Translations under genes and position numbers: made by a program
Notes under the pieces: model-generated
Database searches by the model: none
What the model was told of the DNA's origin: nothing
What the model saw: only the letters and a program-made list of their open reading frames with translations
Assembly (NCBI GenBank): GCA_030144725.1
Contig: JASKMD010000010.1
Span: forward strand, 895,958 to 959,957
Direction of reading: 5' to 3'
Source: Haematococcus lacustris
Lineage: Eukaryota; Chlorophyta; Chlorophyceae; Chlamydomonadales; Haematococcaceae
DNA length: 64,000 nt
In this document: piece after piece, positions 21,268 through 33,125 of the stretch
Numbering within the stretch: the stretch's first letter is position 1
Layout: each line of letters opens with the position of its first letter

Positions 21268-23524
21268 ATGTCCAACTTGCTCTTTACAGCCACTGAGGTG
21301 CGCTCAATGAGCGGTGCACTGAGTTGCTTGACGCGTGCACAACACCAACAACTGTTGACATGTCGCACAAAGAAGGAATTCCGTGACATGCTTTGCTTCT
21401 TGTATGGTGATGCCTTGCTTTAAGAAATCGATACAGATGCCCGGAATCAGCTTGTTCAATCGGCCTCAAACCAGCAAGTGCAGCAGGTGCAACAAAGGTT
21501 TGCGACCCTTAGCACTGTGGCACAAATTGTTGCTGCCCATGGCGCGCAAGCAGCCGAACAGCCTAATGTCGCGGCCTTAGGCGCGCCCTCAACCCAACAA
21601 CCCCAAAACGCTGCCCTTGGCGCGGCACAGCAAAATGGAGCGGCCAACGTCCCTCTCTTCAGCTTTACTCCCGTCTCAGGTGTGCAAACAATGCAAACGG
21701 GTATGCAAAGTGACACAGCGCCCGCAAATGCTAACATTCCACTGCATTTGTCGACCGCAGTTCCTACCGCGCCCAGTGCGCCTCAGCCCCAACCACAAGC
21801 CCAACCTCAGCCTCAGCTTCAGCCTCAACCTGTGCAGCAACTGGCCCAAGAGGTCGCCGCTGCAGCGACAGTGGTCGCAGCGGCCGGGTCAGGAGAGGCC
21901 AAGACAGCGGCTATTAATGCCTTCACAAGCTCAGCTCAACAGCTGATAACTGCAGCTGGACGTCTGCACGCCATAGAGCCGGTGAGCCGTGCTCAATCTG
22001 CAGCCTTGCATGTAGAGCCAACCCAAGTGGCCAGAAGCAATGTCAGAGTCACGCTCCCTGTAATTAAGAAATGGAGCAGCAAGGACTTGCTAGAGGGCAG
22101 GGACTTTGACATGTTTGTCACTGACGTGCGACGCTATGCGTCTGCATTGAATCAGGAGCTCACTGAGACACTCCTGCTCCACTCAACAGATGACCTACGC
22201 CAGGTGGTTGGTGTCAAGGTGAGCCAAGCCCACAGCCAGGGCAAGGCTATGACAGCTGATGAAGTGATAGTTTACATGAAAGAGCTGATAGGGTACCACC
22301 TGCATGACACCAAGCACATTGCCATGAATCGGCTAGTGCAAGGTCATGTCAAGCAGCAACCTGGCCAAAGTAGCTTGAGTATGCAGTAGGCTTCAGGTTA
22401 GAGGCCCTCAAGGCTGCTGAAGTGCCGCAGCCCATCCTCTGTGACATGTTTGTCAGAGGTCTCACACCCGACCTGCGTCAGAAGTGCGCACGAGATAGTG
22501 ACGGTCTGGTATGGACTGATCTGAATGCATGCATCCAGTATGCTGCAGGCAAAGAGGCAGGCATGGCCAGCACCACCAAACCTGTTGTGGCAGTAGCACC
22601 AGATGCACAACACAATGCTGTAGCTGCTTTGCCCAAGTGGAACAGGGGTGATCGGTCTAGTAGCCGTGGTGGTTTCTCTCAAAGAGCCTTTGCTGCTCGC
22701 AATGCGCAGGGCATGTCAGTGTCGGATGATGGCCGCCACATCCAGAATGTGGATGGCAGCTGGCGTGAAGTGGGTGGTCAGCCTGCGCAGCAACGTTATG
22801 GCCCAGCGGCTCAGCCCTCCCACCACTCCTACAAATTAATCCCTGCGTCCGTCCCTGCGTTTTGACCAACCTTGTCCGATCGGGCTGAAATTTTGATAGA
22901 TGGTAGTTTGCAGAATATAAAACATATTTTTCAGATAAAATATTTTGAAAAAAATCAAAGGCGGCTGCGCTGTGGCCCTGTGGCTAGAGTGCAGGGATGA
23001 GTGCAGAGATAGGTTGCGGGCCACAGCGCAACAGCTTTTGGATTTTTCCAAATATTTTTTTTGAAAAAATATGTTTTATTTTTCCGAAAACTGCCATCTA
23101 TCAAATTTTCAGCCCGATCGGACAAGGTCGGTAGAACGCAGGGACAAACGCAGGGACTAAATTGTAGGAGTGACCCTCCAACCCACCCGCCAACCCACCC
23201 TTCCAGCGCAGCTGCGCCTCAGCATGAGTCAGCTCCGCACCATGCAAGGGGTGTCAGGGGTGCGCGCCAGTACAGATACAACCCGTACGCAGCACCGCCG
23301 CCCATGAGGCGTGGCAGAGGGCGTGGTGGCCAGCCTTCAGGATCAGCGCCAGGCCGGGGGATGCCACCGGGCCGAGGCAGGGGCCGTGGATACCCGCGTC
23401 AGGTTACCTGGCAGCCAGCTGAGACCTGGCCTGTGGCAGCAGCCCCTGAGTATCAGCCAGAGCTTTGCGAGGGCTGTGGCTATCCATTCCCAGAGTGCCA
23501 GTGCCCCTACGAGGCTGGTTACTA
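21268..23524 (+). pseudogene. gag: Gypsy-A gag
   Basis: The ATG at 21268 opens a frame that continues, after one TAA at codon 52 (21421-21423), to about 22380. A one-base frameshift near 22383 then moves it into the frame that runs to TAG at 23522-23524. MITE-1 (22824-23172 plus a 2-bp duplication, 351 bp) interrupts it but its removal keeps the frame. A Gln/Pro-rich N-terminal part is followed by a capsid-like helical region and a basic Arg/Gly-rich tail with a small Cys cluster (CEGCGYPFPECQC) near 23466, in place of a classic CCHC knuckle. It should form the particle and bind RNA. As assembled it is dead. The pol frame continues directly after the TAG in the same frame. Confidence 0.75.
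22824..23172. mobile_element. MITE-1, CACTC-type non-autonomous DNA element (349 bp)
   Basis: The terminal inverted repeats are CACTCCTACAA...TTGTAGGAGTG, flanked by a 2-bp duplication AC (22822-22823 and 23173-23174). The interior has A/T-rich arms and an inner palindrome around GCTGCGCTGTGGCCC / GGGCCACAGCGCAAC. It encodes nothing. It shares the sub-terminal motif GGGCTGAAA with the giant CACTA element, so it probably moves with a related transposase. Confidence 0.9.
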
Positions 23525-25987
23525 GGGTTTTGCCTGGAATAGAAATGGATGTATCTTACCAGGTAGTGAGCAGGACAATGTCGAGCGCCAGTTGACACAC
23601 ACATTAGTGTATGTAAGTGAAGTACACAATGGCGTCTCTGACCAAATGTTCCTGACTCCCAACATCCTTGGCGCTGTCTGCACGCCAATAAAAACAAAGC
23701 AGCCAACCCTCCCCTTTGTCTTCACAGCAAGGCTTGGAGGCAGAGAGTGTGTGGCTATGATTGACACAGGCGCCACGTACACAATCCTGTCAGAGAAGTT
23801 GCTAAATACCAACCCCACAGCAGACGTCACTCTAGCACCACTGGAGCACAAGGTGCAGGTGCTTGCAGCAAACAACGTTGTGCTACCCATTACCAGCCAG
23901 GTGCATGGAATGGTGTGCATGCAAAAGTCGTTGACACCTGTCGTGGCTAAAATATTGCCTCAGATGCTTGATGGCATTGATCTAATTCTTGGTGCTGATT
24001 GGCAAAAGTCGCATAACGCGCTACTAGACGTCAGCACTAACATCTGCCACATCCAAGTTCAAGGCAAAAAACACAAGCTTCATTCTCAACATCTCAAATT
24101 TCAACCTGGCATTGCAGTCTTGACCCACATGGCAAACAGCAACAAGCCTGTGGAACAGTGCAGCGCGCAGCAAGCAGCGCGAGCACTTAGGAAAGGCTGC
24201 CCAAGTGTCTTGGTGTTGGTGCAACCTGATGATGGTGATGCTGATCAAGGATGGCACAGTGGGACGCTTGCTTCTGTGATTGCGAGCAGTGCTAAAAAAT
24301 CAAAAACTGAACAACATGTGCATGGGCTCATGCCCCAGAGTGAGGTGGATGCCTTGGTGCATGACATGTATCCCGAGGTCTTTCAAGACATGCCATCAGG
24401 GCTGCCACCTGACCGTGGAGTTGGGCATACCATTCGCATGGTGCCTGATCACGTGCCACCTTATCAGCGTTCTAGGCGCTACACCCTCAGAGAAATGAAT
24501 GAAATGAAAAAGCAAGTGGCCGAGCTGCTAGCTAAAAAGCTCATTGAGCCTAGCTGCAGTCCTTACGGCGCTCCAGTCCTATTTGTGGAAAAACGTGATG
24601 GGATTTTGAGGATGTGTGTCGACTACCGAGCACTAAACAAGCTTACAGTGCGGGATAGGTATCCCCTACCACGCATCGATGACCTCTTTGACAAACTGCA
24701 AGGCAAGATAATCTTCAGCTCATTGGATCTGCAAAGTGGCTACCACCGTATCACCCCTGAAGATATGCCTAAGACAGCATTTGTGACCCCTGAGGGCCAG
24801 TTCCAGTACAAAGTGCTGAGCTTTGGGTTGACAAATGCACCGGCTACATTCCAACGTGTCATGAACCGTGTGTTCGAGAAACAGCTCAAAGAGGGCTTTG
24901 TGCTCGTGTACCTGGACGACATCCTGGTGATGAGCAGCTCACCAGAAGAGCATGCTATGCATTTTAAAGAAGTACTGCAAGTAATGAAAGACAACCAGTT
25001 GTATGCCAAACTGAGCAAGTGTGACTTCAACAGACCAGAACTGAAGTTCTTGGGGCATATCGTTGGCAGGCAAGGAATCGCAGTTGACCCTGCCAAGGTG
25101 CAAGTCATCAAGGAGTGGCCTGTCCCTACATCCCTTAAAGAGCTACAAGCTTTTCTAGGGTTGGCCAACTTCTTCCGGCGGTTCATTGCTGGTTACAGCA
25201 CCATCGCTGCCCCACTAACACACTTGACCGGTGAGAAAGTGGCTGCCGGTACCAACTGGCAACAACTGGGAGAGCCTGCTTTAAGAGCTTTCAACGCTCT
25301 CAAGCAAGCTCTATGCTCCACTCTTGTGCTGGCGCTCCCTGATCCCAACCAGCCGTTTGAAGTGTGGTCTGATGCCTCACTGGTCGGCACGGGAGGTGTT
25401 CTCTTGCAAGGTGGTAGAGTGGTGGCATACACCAGCCACAAGTTCTCCCCTGCACAGATGAAATACACCACAGGAGAGCAAGAACTTCTGGGTATCATCA
25501 GAGCACTGCAAGAATGGCGCTGCTACCTTGACGGGGCCGTGCATGTGACCATCGTGACTGACCACAACCCATTGATCTATCTCAAGACACAGACAAATCT
25601 CTCCAGGCGGCAAGCCCGATGGATGGAGTTCCTTGCACGCTTTAACCATCACATTGAGTATAAGTCAGGAAAGGGAAATGTGGCAGATCCGCTGAGTCGC
25701 AATCCTGCTCTGACATACCAGATGACCAGCACTGGCAGTGATGACGATGACGGAGAGCCTATCATGGTCTCCGTTGGTGCCGCCCTATGTGTGTCTGGCG
25801 TGTATGCCTTGGTGTTGACACGGCGCCAAGCTGGGCTGCTGCAACAACAGTCCACTAGTCAGCCTCCACCGGCTACGCCATGCCCTCCAGCTGATACACG
25901 CCGCCACAGACGCCCATGCGCTGATGGCCGGGCTGTCGTCCCTTACCCTGTTGCCCCATGTGATGAGTGGCCTGGTGGGGGGGAGAC
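23525..25987 (+). pseudogene. pol: Gypsy-A pol, first part: protease, reverse transcriptase, RNase H
   Basis: The frame is open from the gag TAG to the Gypsy-B insertion. The protease signature is MIDTGAT (about 23758). RT has [36 protein letters not shown] and catalytic YLDDI (about 24910). RNase H begins at WSDASLVG (about 25366) and continues to about 25690. These are Ty3/Gypsy-type signatures and the order PR-RT-RH precedes integrase. Past 25987 the frame resumes exactly at 31637 if Gypsy-B and one copy of its duplication are removed. No ATG is needed if pol is made by readthrough of the gag stop; without readthrough the first downstream start is unclear. Confidence 0.85.
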
Positions 25988-26213
25988 TGTAACGGGGAGA
26001 AGCCACAGGAATCCGGGAGAACGGTGACACGCACTTGCGTCTTACACGGAATGTCCATAAACAACTGTTCTGTGCTTATAACAGGGTAGCTCACACCGTC
26101 TCACATATCTAGAAGGTTCCATGCAGAAAACAGATGATATCTAACCGTGCATGACATGTAAAAATACCACCGCTGCCGGGCTGCATGGACAAGCATGCAT
26201 GCAAACCGTTGCA
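25988..26213 (-). repeat. Gypsy-B 3' LTR
   Basis: On the minus strand it starts TGCAACGG and ends CCGTTACA. Bases 26214-26227 just upstream (minus sense AGGGAGGGGGTGAA) are the polypurine tract. The stretch 25988-26214 holds only LTR. Confidence 0.95.
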
Positions 26214-26214
26214 T

Positions 26215-29200
26215 TCACCCCCTCCCTGAAATGTTGCGCCCCGAAACATTTAACCGTCGTGACCTCCGCACACTGTTCCGCCTGCACTCATGACATCGCC
26301 ATGCTCCTTTAGGAACACTACGTAAAGGTGGAGTGAGGCAGGTGATGTGATAACCTTGGTCACACTTGTCGCAAAGTAGCATGGGAGGGTGGCTAGCGCG
26401 GCTCGCGCAAATCTGGCATGCAGGGTCGTCGTCTACCGGCTTGTCTGGAGGTACGTGGTGGCGAGCCGTGTAGTCTCTGATCATCGCAGCCACGTCCTCT
26501 TGTTCGGCCAATGCTGGGCCCCATTCCCACGAGTTGAACGAGTCGTCGTAGCCCTTCCACTTCACAAGGTATTGAAAAGCATGCTGGGAGTCATTCCAGC
26601 GTCGTCCCAAGATGGCTTCAATGGTGAAGTACTCCTCACCGTCCTCCAGTTGGGGTAGTGGTTGCAGGTCAACATGGCGGTCAGGGAAGGAGCTGGTGGT
26701 AAGGTACGGCCGCAGCTTGGAGATGTGGAAGGTGGGTGTGATTCTCATCGTGGTGGGTAGGTCCAGCTTGTAAGCCACAGGTGATATCTTGGTCAGAACC
26801 TTGAAGGGGCCAACATAGCGGGGTTGTAGTTTGGCGCTGTTGCTGGGCGTCTTGAGGTTAAGGGTGGCAGTAGAGAGGAGCACCTTATCGCCCACATTGA
26901 ACTCAAGATGACGGCGGTGCTTATCCGCCTGTTGCTTTTGCTTGTCAACCGCACGCTGCAGGGCTGCCTTGGCTGTGTCGATGTTGGAGCGCATGGTGGT
27001 GACAAAGGCGTCAGCAGCGGGGCTGGGAACAAGAGTGGAGGGGGGCTGCAACAAAGCCTCAGGTGTGCGGGGGTGGTGGCCGTAATTGAGGTAGAAAGGG
27101 GAGAAGCCTGTGCCAACATGGGTAGAGCTGTTGTATGCAAACTCCACAGCGGCTAGATGCTGGTCCCAATCTGTCTTGTGGTGGTTGATGTATGGTCGTA
27201 GCATATCCTCCACTGTCCGGTTGGCGCGCTCTGATTGCCCGTCTGTTTGGGGATGGTAGGCAGAGGACATGAGTAGGCGAGTGCCGGTGAGGTGAAAGAG
27301 GGATGTCCAGAAGTCCGAAGTAAACTTTGGATCTCTGTCAGAGACAATTGCCTCAGGTAGCCCATGGTGCTTGAAAACATGGTCGAAGAAAAGCTTGGCG
27401 ATGTCAGGGGCGGTGGCAGTGGCAGTGGTAGGGATGAGGTGTAACATCTTGCTTAACTTGTCCACAACTGTAACGATCATGTCGTAGCCGTGCGAAGTAG
27501 GAGGAAGGGGGCCGATGAAATCCATACTGACATGTTGCCAGTTGCGGTTGGGAATGGGAAGAGGTTGAAGCAGCCCAGGAGGAACTTGGTTGGTGGCCTT
27601 GTTCCGTTGGCACTGGTCGCAGGTCCTCACATATTCGCGCACTGTCTGCTCCATTTGGGGCCAATAGAAGTGTCGCTGCAAGCGTTCCAGGGTTTTGGCA
27701 CGGCCTAGATGAGCCGAGGTGACTGCATCATGCGCCTCATGGAGCAACTGGGAGCGGAGAGGTGAGGCTGGGACGTAGAGGCGGGGGGGCTCAGAAGCTG
27801 TATATAAGCGCCCATCTATGACTCGTAGGTGCCAAGAGGAGGGGCCAGAGGGGTTGTGGGAAAGAGTATGAGAAAAAGCTGCTTGGTAGGCGGCGTCTTG
27901 TGAGGCATGGTGGTCATAGGTAGCGAAGAAGGCAGAGTCCGGGGTGGCAACGGAGAGGGCTGATAACTGGTAGTCAGGCCGTCGGGGGAGCGCATCTGGC
28001 ACAATGTGTGTCTTGCCAGCCTTGTGCACCAGGGTAAAGGAGTAAGGGGTCAGCAGTTGGGTCCAACGAAGTTGTCGAGCGCTGAGATGCGGTTGGGTCA
28101 TGATGTGAGTGATCGGGCAGTTGTCCGTCTCAATGGTGAAAGGCCGACCCAGAAGGTAGTGACGCCAAAGATTAAGGGCATGCACCACAGCGAGCAGCTC
28201 GCGATCGTGGGTAGGGTAGTTGATCTCCGCGGGCTGAAGCTTGCGTGACTCATATGCCACGACGTACTCAGCGCCATTGTCGTCCCGTTGTGATAGCACT
28301 GCTCCAATGGCATACAACGACGCATCCGTCTTCACGGTGAAAGGCCGGGAGAAGTCTGGGGGGCGCACCACGGGGTTGCTAGCTAGGGCAGCTTTGACAC
28401 GCTCAAAAGCCTCTTGTTGTTCTGGGCCCCATGACCATGGTGTCTCGGCCTTGAGGAGGTTGGTGAGGGGAAGGATGAGGTGGGCATGGTGGTGGATGTG
28501 GCGACGATAGTAATTGGCACTGCCGAGGAAAGAGCGGAGGTCGTTGAGATTGCGGGGTACCGGCCATTCAACCATGGCACGAATCTTAGCTGGGTCAGGA
28601 TGGATGCCCGCAGCCGAGATGATGTGACCCAGGAAGTCCATAGAGGGAAGGAAGAAGGCGCACTTGGAGAGGTTGGCATATAGCTGGTGTTGGCGAAGGA
28701 GGCCTAGAACGGTGCGGAGGTGCTCCAGGTGCTCAGCCTCAGACCGGGAGTAAATGAGAATGTCGTCCAGGTAGACTAGTACAAACTGATCCAAGTGTGG
28801 GCGGAAGATGTCGTTCATGAGGCGTTGAAAGGTGGCGGGAGCGTTGCACAGGCCAAATGGCATGACGGTGTATTCATAGTGGCCGTAGCGGGTACGGAAT
28901 GCTGTCTTGTGGATGTCAGCCTCGGCCACTCGGATCTGATGGTACCCAGACTTGAGGTCAATCTTGGAAAAGACTCTAGCACCAGCCAGCTGGTCCAGGA
29001 GGTCGTCAATGCGGGGAAGGGGATAGCGATTCTTGATGGTCAGCTGGTTTAGGGCCCGGTAGTCTACGCACAAGCGCAGGCTCCCGTCTTTCTTGCGCAC
29101 AAAGAGGACTGCAGAGCCAAAAGGTGACGTGGATGGCCTGATGTAGCCCTTGACTAGGAGTTCGTCCAGTTGCCGCTTGAGCTCGTCTAGCTCCTCTTGA

Positions 29201-30531
29201 GACATGCGATAGACAGGGCGGTTGGGAGGGGTGCCGGATTCCAGCTGGATCATATGATCAACAGAGCGATGTGGTAGATCATGCACGGATGGAAGCTCCT
29301 TGGGAAAGACCTCGATGTGCTCAGATAGTAGGGCGGTAGCGCTTGGGGAAAGAGAAGGGGGCCACTGTGGTTGAGCAGGTGGCGGGGAGGTTGAGGTTGA
29401 AGTGTGGGAGGAGGGCACAGCTGGAGAGGGTGAAAGGGGAGGACTTGAGTCCGTGAGAACTGCCACGAATACGGCGTCCTTGCGGGCGGCTTTGCGAAAG
29501 CGCGCAGGTGACAACAGCTGGGAGGCTGAGGGGTTGGGGGCAGGAGAAGGTGGAGCAGCTAGGGTGTGTACGGCCCCGGCATGGCGGAGAGTGATGCGCT
29601 CGAGAGGCCAGTCAATATCAGGGTTCTTCGCTGTGAGCCATGGCTTGCCCAACACCACATCGTAGTCGGCGTTGCTGATATCAGCCATAACGAAAGGCAC
29701 CCGATCATGGTAGGTAGAGAGGTGTACCGTGCAGTGGGAAAGCTCGTAGGTGGGAAGGTAGGAAGGGGAGGGCCCAGGAAGGAGCAGACGGCCAGGAGCA
29801 GCTTTGCCCGCCATGCGCAGGCCGGCTTGCTGCAAGAAGCGGCTGCTGACAATGTTGCCCGTGGCACCACTGTCCAGCAGGAAACGAGCACGGTGTCCAG
29901 AGAAGGTTCCATGGAGGATGAAAGGCTTGGAGTCCACGGAGAGCGACGACATGACTAGGGGCTCTGACAGGCTAGGCGACGAGGAGTGACACGGAGTACC
30001 ACTGCCCACAGGTGCGGATGGGCATGGGGAGGACTCTACAGCCAGAGTAGGCTGTCCCGGAGACTTGGAGCTGCCCATGGGCTGAGCTGACTGCTGAGGA
30101 AGGGGGCTGCGTGGAGGGCACTTAGCACCGCGGGCCTGGCAGGGCGCAGTAAGGCAGAAGAGCGGGGCACGGAAACGTGGAGAGGGAAGAGAGGGTTGTG
30201 GTGTAGGAGGAAGAGGGAGTGTGGGTAGCCAGTAGGGGGCACGGAGAAGAGGCCGAAGAGGAGGGGGAAGAGGCCGGGGAGAAGGAGCCCGAGGAAGAGG
30301 AGGTGGAGGAGGACGAAGGGGAGGAGGCCGAGGAAGAGGAGCGGGGAGTTGAGGTAGGTGGTAGGGAACACGAGGAGCCAGCTCAAAGCGAGGAGTTAAG
30401 GAAGAGGGTGGCAGAAGGGATGGTGGGCTCAGCGGCGGGCTGCCTCCCGCACGCCCCCAACGTCGTTTGGGCGTGGTGGCTTGTTGGGACAGTCCTTCAT
30501 TAGGTGGCCAGGCTTGCGGCAATAGAAGCAA
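26215..30531 (-). CDS. pol: Gypsy-B pol: protease, RT, RNase H, integrase, chromodomain, PHD finger
   Basis: The frame of about 1,438 codons is open throughout. After a Pro/Ser-rich linker come protease LLDSGATGN (about 29875), RT with CVDYRALN and YLDDILI (about 28765), RNase H at [10 protein letters not shown] (about 28330), and integrase with an H-H-C-C zinc domain ending CDQCQRNK (about 27605) and the D-D-E core ([27 protein letters not shown]; 27530-27200). A GPF-like module (RYVGPFKVL) is followed by a chromodomain with [10 protein letters not shown] (about 26560). The protein ends with a PHD-type zinc finger, C-x2-C...C-x2-C...H-x2-C...C-x2-C (26430-26290). Chromodomains target integration to marked chromatin; an added PHD finger is unusual. 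The true start lies upstream in gag, reached by a frameshift. Confidence 0.92.
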   Translation of the reverse strand: MLLLPQAWPPNEGLSQQATTPKRRWGRAGGSPPLSPPSLLPPSSLTPRFELAPRVPYHLPQLPAPLPRPPPLRPPPPPLPRAPSPRPLPPPLRPLLRAPYWLPTLPLPPTPQPSLPSPRFRAPLFCLTAPCQARGAKCPPRSPLPQQSAQPMGSSKSPGQPTLAVESSPCPSAPVGSGTPCHSSSPSLSEPLVMSSLSVDSKPFILHGTFSGHRARFLLDSGATGNIVSSRFLQQAGLRMAGKAAPGRLLLPGPSPSYLPTYELSHCTVHLSTYHDRVPFVMADISNADYDVVLGKPWLTAKNPDIDWPLERITLRHAGAVHTLAAPPSPAPNPSASQLLSPARFRKAARKDAVFVAVLTDSSPPLSPSPAVPSSHTSTSTSPPPAQPQWPPSLSPSATALLSEHIEVFPKELPSVHDLPHRSVDHMIQLESGTPPNRPVYRMSQEELDELKRQLDELLVKGYIRPSTSPFGSAVLFVRKKDGSLRLCVDYRALNQLTIKNRYPLPRIDDLLDQLAGARVFSKIDLKSGYHQIRVAEADIHKTAFRTRYGHYEYTVMPFGLCNAPATFQRLMNDIFRPHLDQFVLVYLDDILIYSRSEAEHLEHLRTVLGLLRQHQLYANLSKCAFFLPSMDFLGHIISAAGIHPDPAKIRAMVEWPVPRNLNDLRSFLGSANYYRRHIHHHAHLILPLTNLLKAETPWSWGPEQQEAFERVKAALASNPVVRPPDFSRPFTVKTDASLYAIGAVLSQRDDNGAEYVVAYESRKLQPAEINYPTHDRELLAVVHALNLWRHYLLGRPFTIETDNCPITHIMTQPHLSARQLRWTQLLTPYSFTLVHKAGKTHIVPDALPRRPDYQLSALSVATPDSAFFATYDHHASQDAAYQAAFSHTLSHNPSGPSSWHLRVIDGRLYTASEPPRLYVPASPLRSQLLHEAHDAVTSAHLGRAKTLERLQRHFYWPQMEQTVREYVRTCDQCQRNKATNQVPPGLLQPLPIPNRNWQHVSMDFIGPLPPTSHGYDMIVTVVDKLSKMLHLIPTTATATAPDIAKLFFDHVFKHHGLPEAIVSDRDPKFTSDFWTSLFHLTGTRLLMSSAYHPQTDGQSERANRTVEDMLRPYINHHKTDWDQHLAAVEFAYNSSTHVGTGFSPFYLNYGHHPRTPEALLQPPSTLVPSPAADAFVTTMRSNIDTAKAALQRAVDKQKQQADKHRRHLEFNVGDKVLLSTATLNLKTPSNSAKLQPRYVGPFKVLTKISPVAYKLDLPTTMRITPTFHISKLRPYLTTSSFPDRHVDLQPLPQLEDGEEYFTIEAILGRRWNDSQHAFQYLVKWKGYDDSFNSWEWGPALAEQEDVAAMIRDYTARHHVPPDKPVDDDPACQICASRASHPPMLLCDKCDQGYHITCLTPPLRSVPKGAWRCHECRRNSVRRSRRLNVSGRNISGRG

Positions 30532-31350
30532 GCTCCCAAATCACGCAGTTGTTGGCGCTCAGCCGCTGATAAGCGGGGGCCCTTGCTGACCTGCAGGGCA
30601 TCAAGCTCCATGGCAGCCACCGGTTCAGATTCTTGAGAGCTTGAGGAGGTGTGGGCGGCTGCCAAAGGTGATAGCATCAACGCGGTCAGCCATGGCGGCA
30701 GCCTCCTCAAAAGAGGTAGGCTCCCTCAGCTCCAGCTCCCGCCTCACAGCCGGCTTGAGACCTCTAAGGAAACGATCCAGTTTCTCAGCAGGAGACAAGT
30801 CAGAGATGAGGAGGCAATGATTGCTGAACTCCATGATGTATTGCCGGGCTGATGTGATCTGATGGCAGGCTGCCAGCTGATCCCTTGCATGCCGCTGCTG
30901 GTTCACAGGAGTAAACTGGCGCGTGAAACTGGCTTTGAAACTGTCCCAAGAGCTGAGGGCCTGGCTGGACAGCAGGCTGCGGTACCAGGTGAGGGCAGCG
31001 CCGTCGAGGTAGGAAGCAACAGCCAACAGCCGTTGTTGGGCAGGCATGGCGAAAAGGTCAAAATGGTTGTCGATGCGCCACAGCCATTGACCCGCGTCCG
31101 CGTTGGGGGTCCCACAGAAGGACGGTGGTGGAGGGGGCCGAAAAGGTAGCGGAACGGAGGTGGCTGCGGGAGGGGCGGGAGGGGCGGACTGTCCAGAAAG
31201 TTCTAGAGGTGTTGAAGCGGGGGTAGCAACGGGCTGCGTTGTGACGAAGTGCTCGAATTGCTGCCGCAGGCTGCCGGTCAAAAGAGTGAGCTCGCCGACT
31301 TGGCGCATGAGCTCGGAGACTTGATACGCAATGGGCGATAGTTCCTCCAT
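30429..31350 (-). pseudogene. gag: Gypsy-B gag with CCHC zinc knuckle, frame-broken
   Basis: A likely start is the methionine codon at 31350 (the frame is open farther up, into the LTR, but that part is not conserved gag). A retrotransposon-gag domain (WLWRIDNHFDLF, ALTWYRSLL, WDSFKASFTRQF) covers about 31110-30780. Near 30665 the frame shifts by one base, and the CCHC knuckle [14 protein letters not shown] (about 30525) lies in the new frame. A second shift near 30440-30480 returns to the original frame, which is pol. Gag and pol therefore share a frame, and two compensating shifts displace only the knuckle. These could be indel errors in an otherwise intact gag-pol polyprotein. Confidence 0.75.
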
Positions 31351-31384
31351 CAAGTCTCTAGTCTCCGTAGTTAAGGCGGTTTGT

Positions 31385-31402
31385 CCCCGATTGAGGGCAC
31401 CA
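31385..31402 (-). other. Gypsy-B candidate primer-binding site
   Basis: On the minus strand TGGTGCCCTCAATCGGGG starts 3 nt after the 5' LTR. It begins with TGG as expected for pairing with a tRNA 3' CCA end. The tRNA is not identified. Confidence 0.55.
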
Positions 31403-31405
31403 AAA

Positions 31406-31631
31406 TGTAACGGGGAGAAGCCACAGGAATCCGGGAGAACGGTGACACGCACTTGCGTCTTACACGGAATGTCCATAAACAACTGTTCTGTGCTTATAAC
31501 AGGGTAGCTCACACCGTCTCACATATCTAGAAGGTTCCATGCAGAAAACAGATGATATCTAACCGTGCATGACATGTAAAAATACCACCGCTGCCGGGCT
31601 GCATGGACAAGCATGCATGCAAACCGTTGCA
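31406..31631 (-). repeat. Gypsy-B 5' LTR
   Basis: Identical by eye to 25988-26213. It is followed by target duplication GAGAC at 31632-31636. Confidence 0.95.
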
Positions 31632-31796
31632 GAGACCCAGCTGGACTCGGCCACACACACACCTGCGGCGAGCACCGAGTACAGCACGACAACAGGTGAC
31701 TCACTCATAGAGGCAATCATTAAAGGCTACAGCACTAATGAGCGGTTCGCTGATCGTGCCTACACACAAGCCTATGAGTTGAGTGAAGCAGGGCTA
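31632..31796 (+). pseudogene. pol: Gypsy-A pol, linker fragment between Gypsy-B and the giant CACTA element
   Basis: About 54 codons of pol continue in frame from 25987. They read ETQLDSATHTPA up to YELSEAGL, the linker between RNase H and integrase. The fragment ends at TA (31795-31796), the target duplication of the giant element, and the frame resumes at 51112. Confidence 0.85.
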
Positions 31797-31931
31797 CACT
31801 CGTAGGAATTAGCAGCCAGGCCCCTGGACCGACTTTGGCCGTTTGGGCTGAAACTTTGCTCACGTGTAGCTTGTAATGTAAGCAAGTCAACCACAAAAAA
31901 ATCAGGCCAAAAAAGTCAAAGGTTGGGGCTG
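31797..31931. repeat. Left terminal inverted repeat of the giant CACTA element
   Basis: Pairs with the reverse complement of about 50975-51109. It ends in AAAGTCAAAGGTTGGGGCT, shared by both ends, just before the 21-bp array. Confidence 0.9.
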
Positions 31932-31940
31932 GGGGGTATT

Positions 31941-33125
31941 GTTCAGTGCGTTCAGTGCAAGGTTCAGTGCGTTCAGTGCACAATTCAGTGCGTTCAGTGC
32001 ACGATTCAGTGCGTTCAGTGCTTATTCAGTGCGTTCAGTGCACGATTCAGTGCGTTCAGTGCTCGATTCAGTGCGTTCAGTGCACGATTCAGTGTGTTCA
32101 GTGCACGATTCAGGGCGTTCAGTGCACGATTCAGTGCGTTCAGTGCACAATTCAGTGCGTTCAGTCCTATGTTCAGTGCGTTCAGTCCAAGGTTCAGTGC
32201 GTTCAGTCCTATGATCAGTGCGTTCAGTCCTATGATCAGTGCGTTCAGTGCATAATTCAGTGCGTTCAGTGCTATGTTCAGTGCGTTCAGTGCAATGTTC
32301 AGTGCGTTCAGTGCAAGGTTCAGTGCGTTCAGTGCACGATTCAGTGTGTTCAGTGCTATGTTCAGTGCGTTCAGTCTTATGTTCAGTGCGCTCAGTGCAA
32401 GGTTCAGTGCGTTCAGTCCTATGTTCAGTGCGTTCAGTGCATAATTCAGTGCGTTCAGTGCAAGGTTCAGTGCGTTCAGTGCATGGTTCAGTGCGTTCAG
32501 TCTTATGTTCAGTGCGTTCAGTGCAAGGTTCAGTGCGTTCAGTGCTTAACTCAGTGCGTTCAGTGCACGATTCAGTGCGTTCAGTGCGATGTTCAGTGCG
32601 TTCAGTGCTATGTTCAGTGCGTTCTGTGCAAGGTTCAGTGCGTTCAGTGCTATGTTCAGTGCGTTCAGTGCTATGTTCAGTGCGTTCAGTGCTATGTTCA
32701 GTGCGTTCAGTCCTATGTTCAGTGCGTTCAGTGCTATGTTCAGTGCGTTCAGTGCATAATTCAGTGCGTTCAATGCACGATTCAGTGCGTTCAGTGCAAT
32801 GTTCAGTGCGTTCAGTGCAATGTTCAGTGCGTTCAGTGCTATGTTCAGTGCGTTCAGTGCAAGGTTCAGTGCGTTCAGTGCAAGGTTCAGTGCGTTCAGT
32901 GCAATGTTCAGTGCGTTCAGTCCTATGTTCAGTGCGTTCAGTGCACGATTCAGTGTGTTCAGTGCTATGTTCAGTGCGTTCAATCTTATGTTCAGTGCGT
33001 TCAGTGCAATGTTCAGTTCGTTCAGTCCTATGTTCAGTGCGTTCAGTCCAAGGTTCAGTGCGTTCAGTGCAATGTTTAGTGCGTTCAGTCCTATGTTCAG
33101 TGCGTTCAATGTAAGTGTTCAGTGC
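31941..33125. repeat. Left subterminal array of a 21-bp repeat
   Basis: The repeat is GTTCAGTGCGTTCAGTGC plus three variable bases, about 56 copies. Several frames on both strands stay open for hundreds of codons because the period is a multiple of three; this is a repeat artefact. Subterminal repeats of CACTA elements are binding sites for element-encoded proteins. Confidence 0.9.

Larger units (their letters stand above)
25988..31631 (-). mobile_element. Gypsy-B: chromovirus-type LTR retrotransposon with C-terminal PHD finger
   Basis: The element is 5,644 bp, minus strand, inserted in the pol of Gypsy-A. The 226-bp LTRs (25988-26213 and 31406-31631) are identical by eye. The 5-bp duplication GAGAC lies at 25983-25987 and 31632-31636. 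PBS and PPT are both in place. It encodes gag and a long pol. Identical LTRs mean it inserted recently. Confidence 0.97.
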
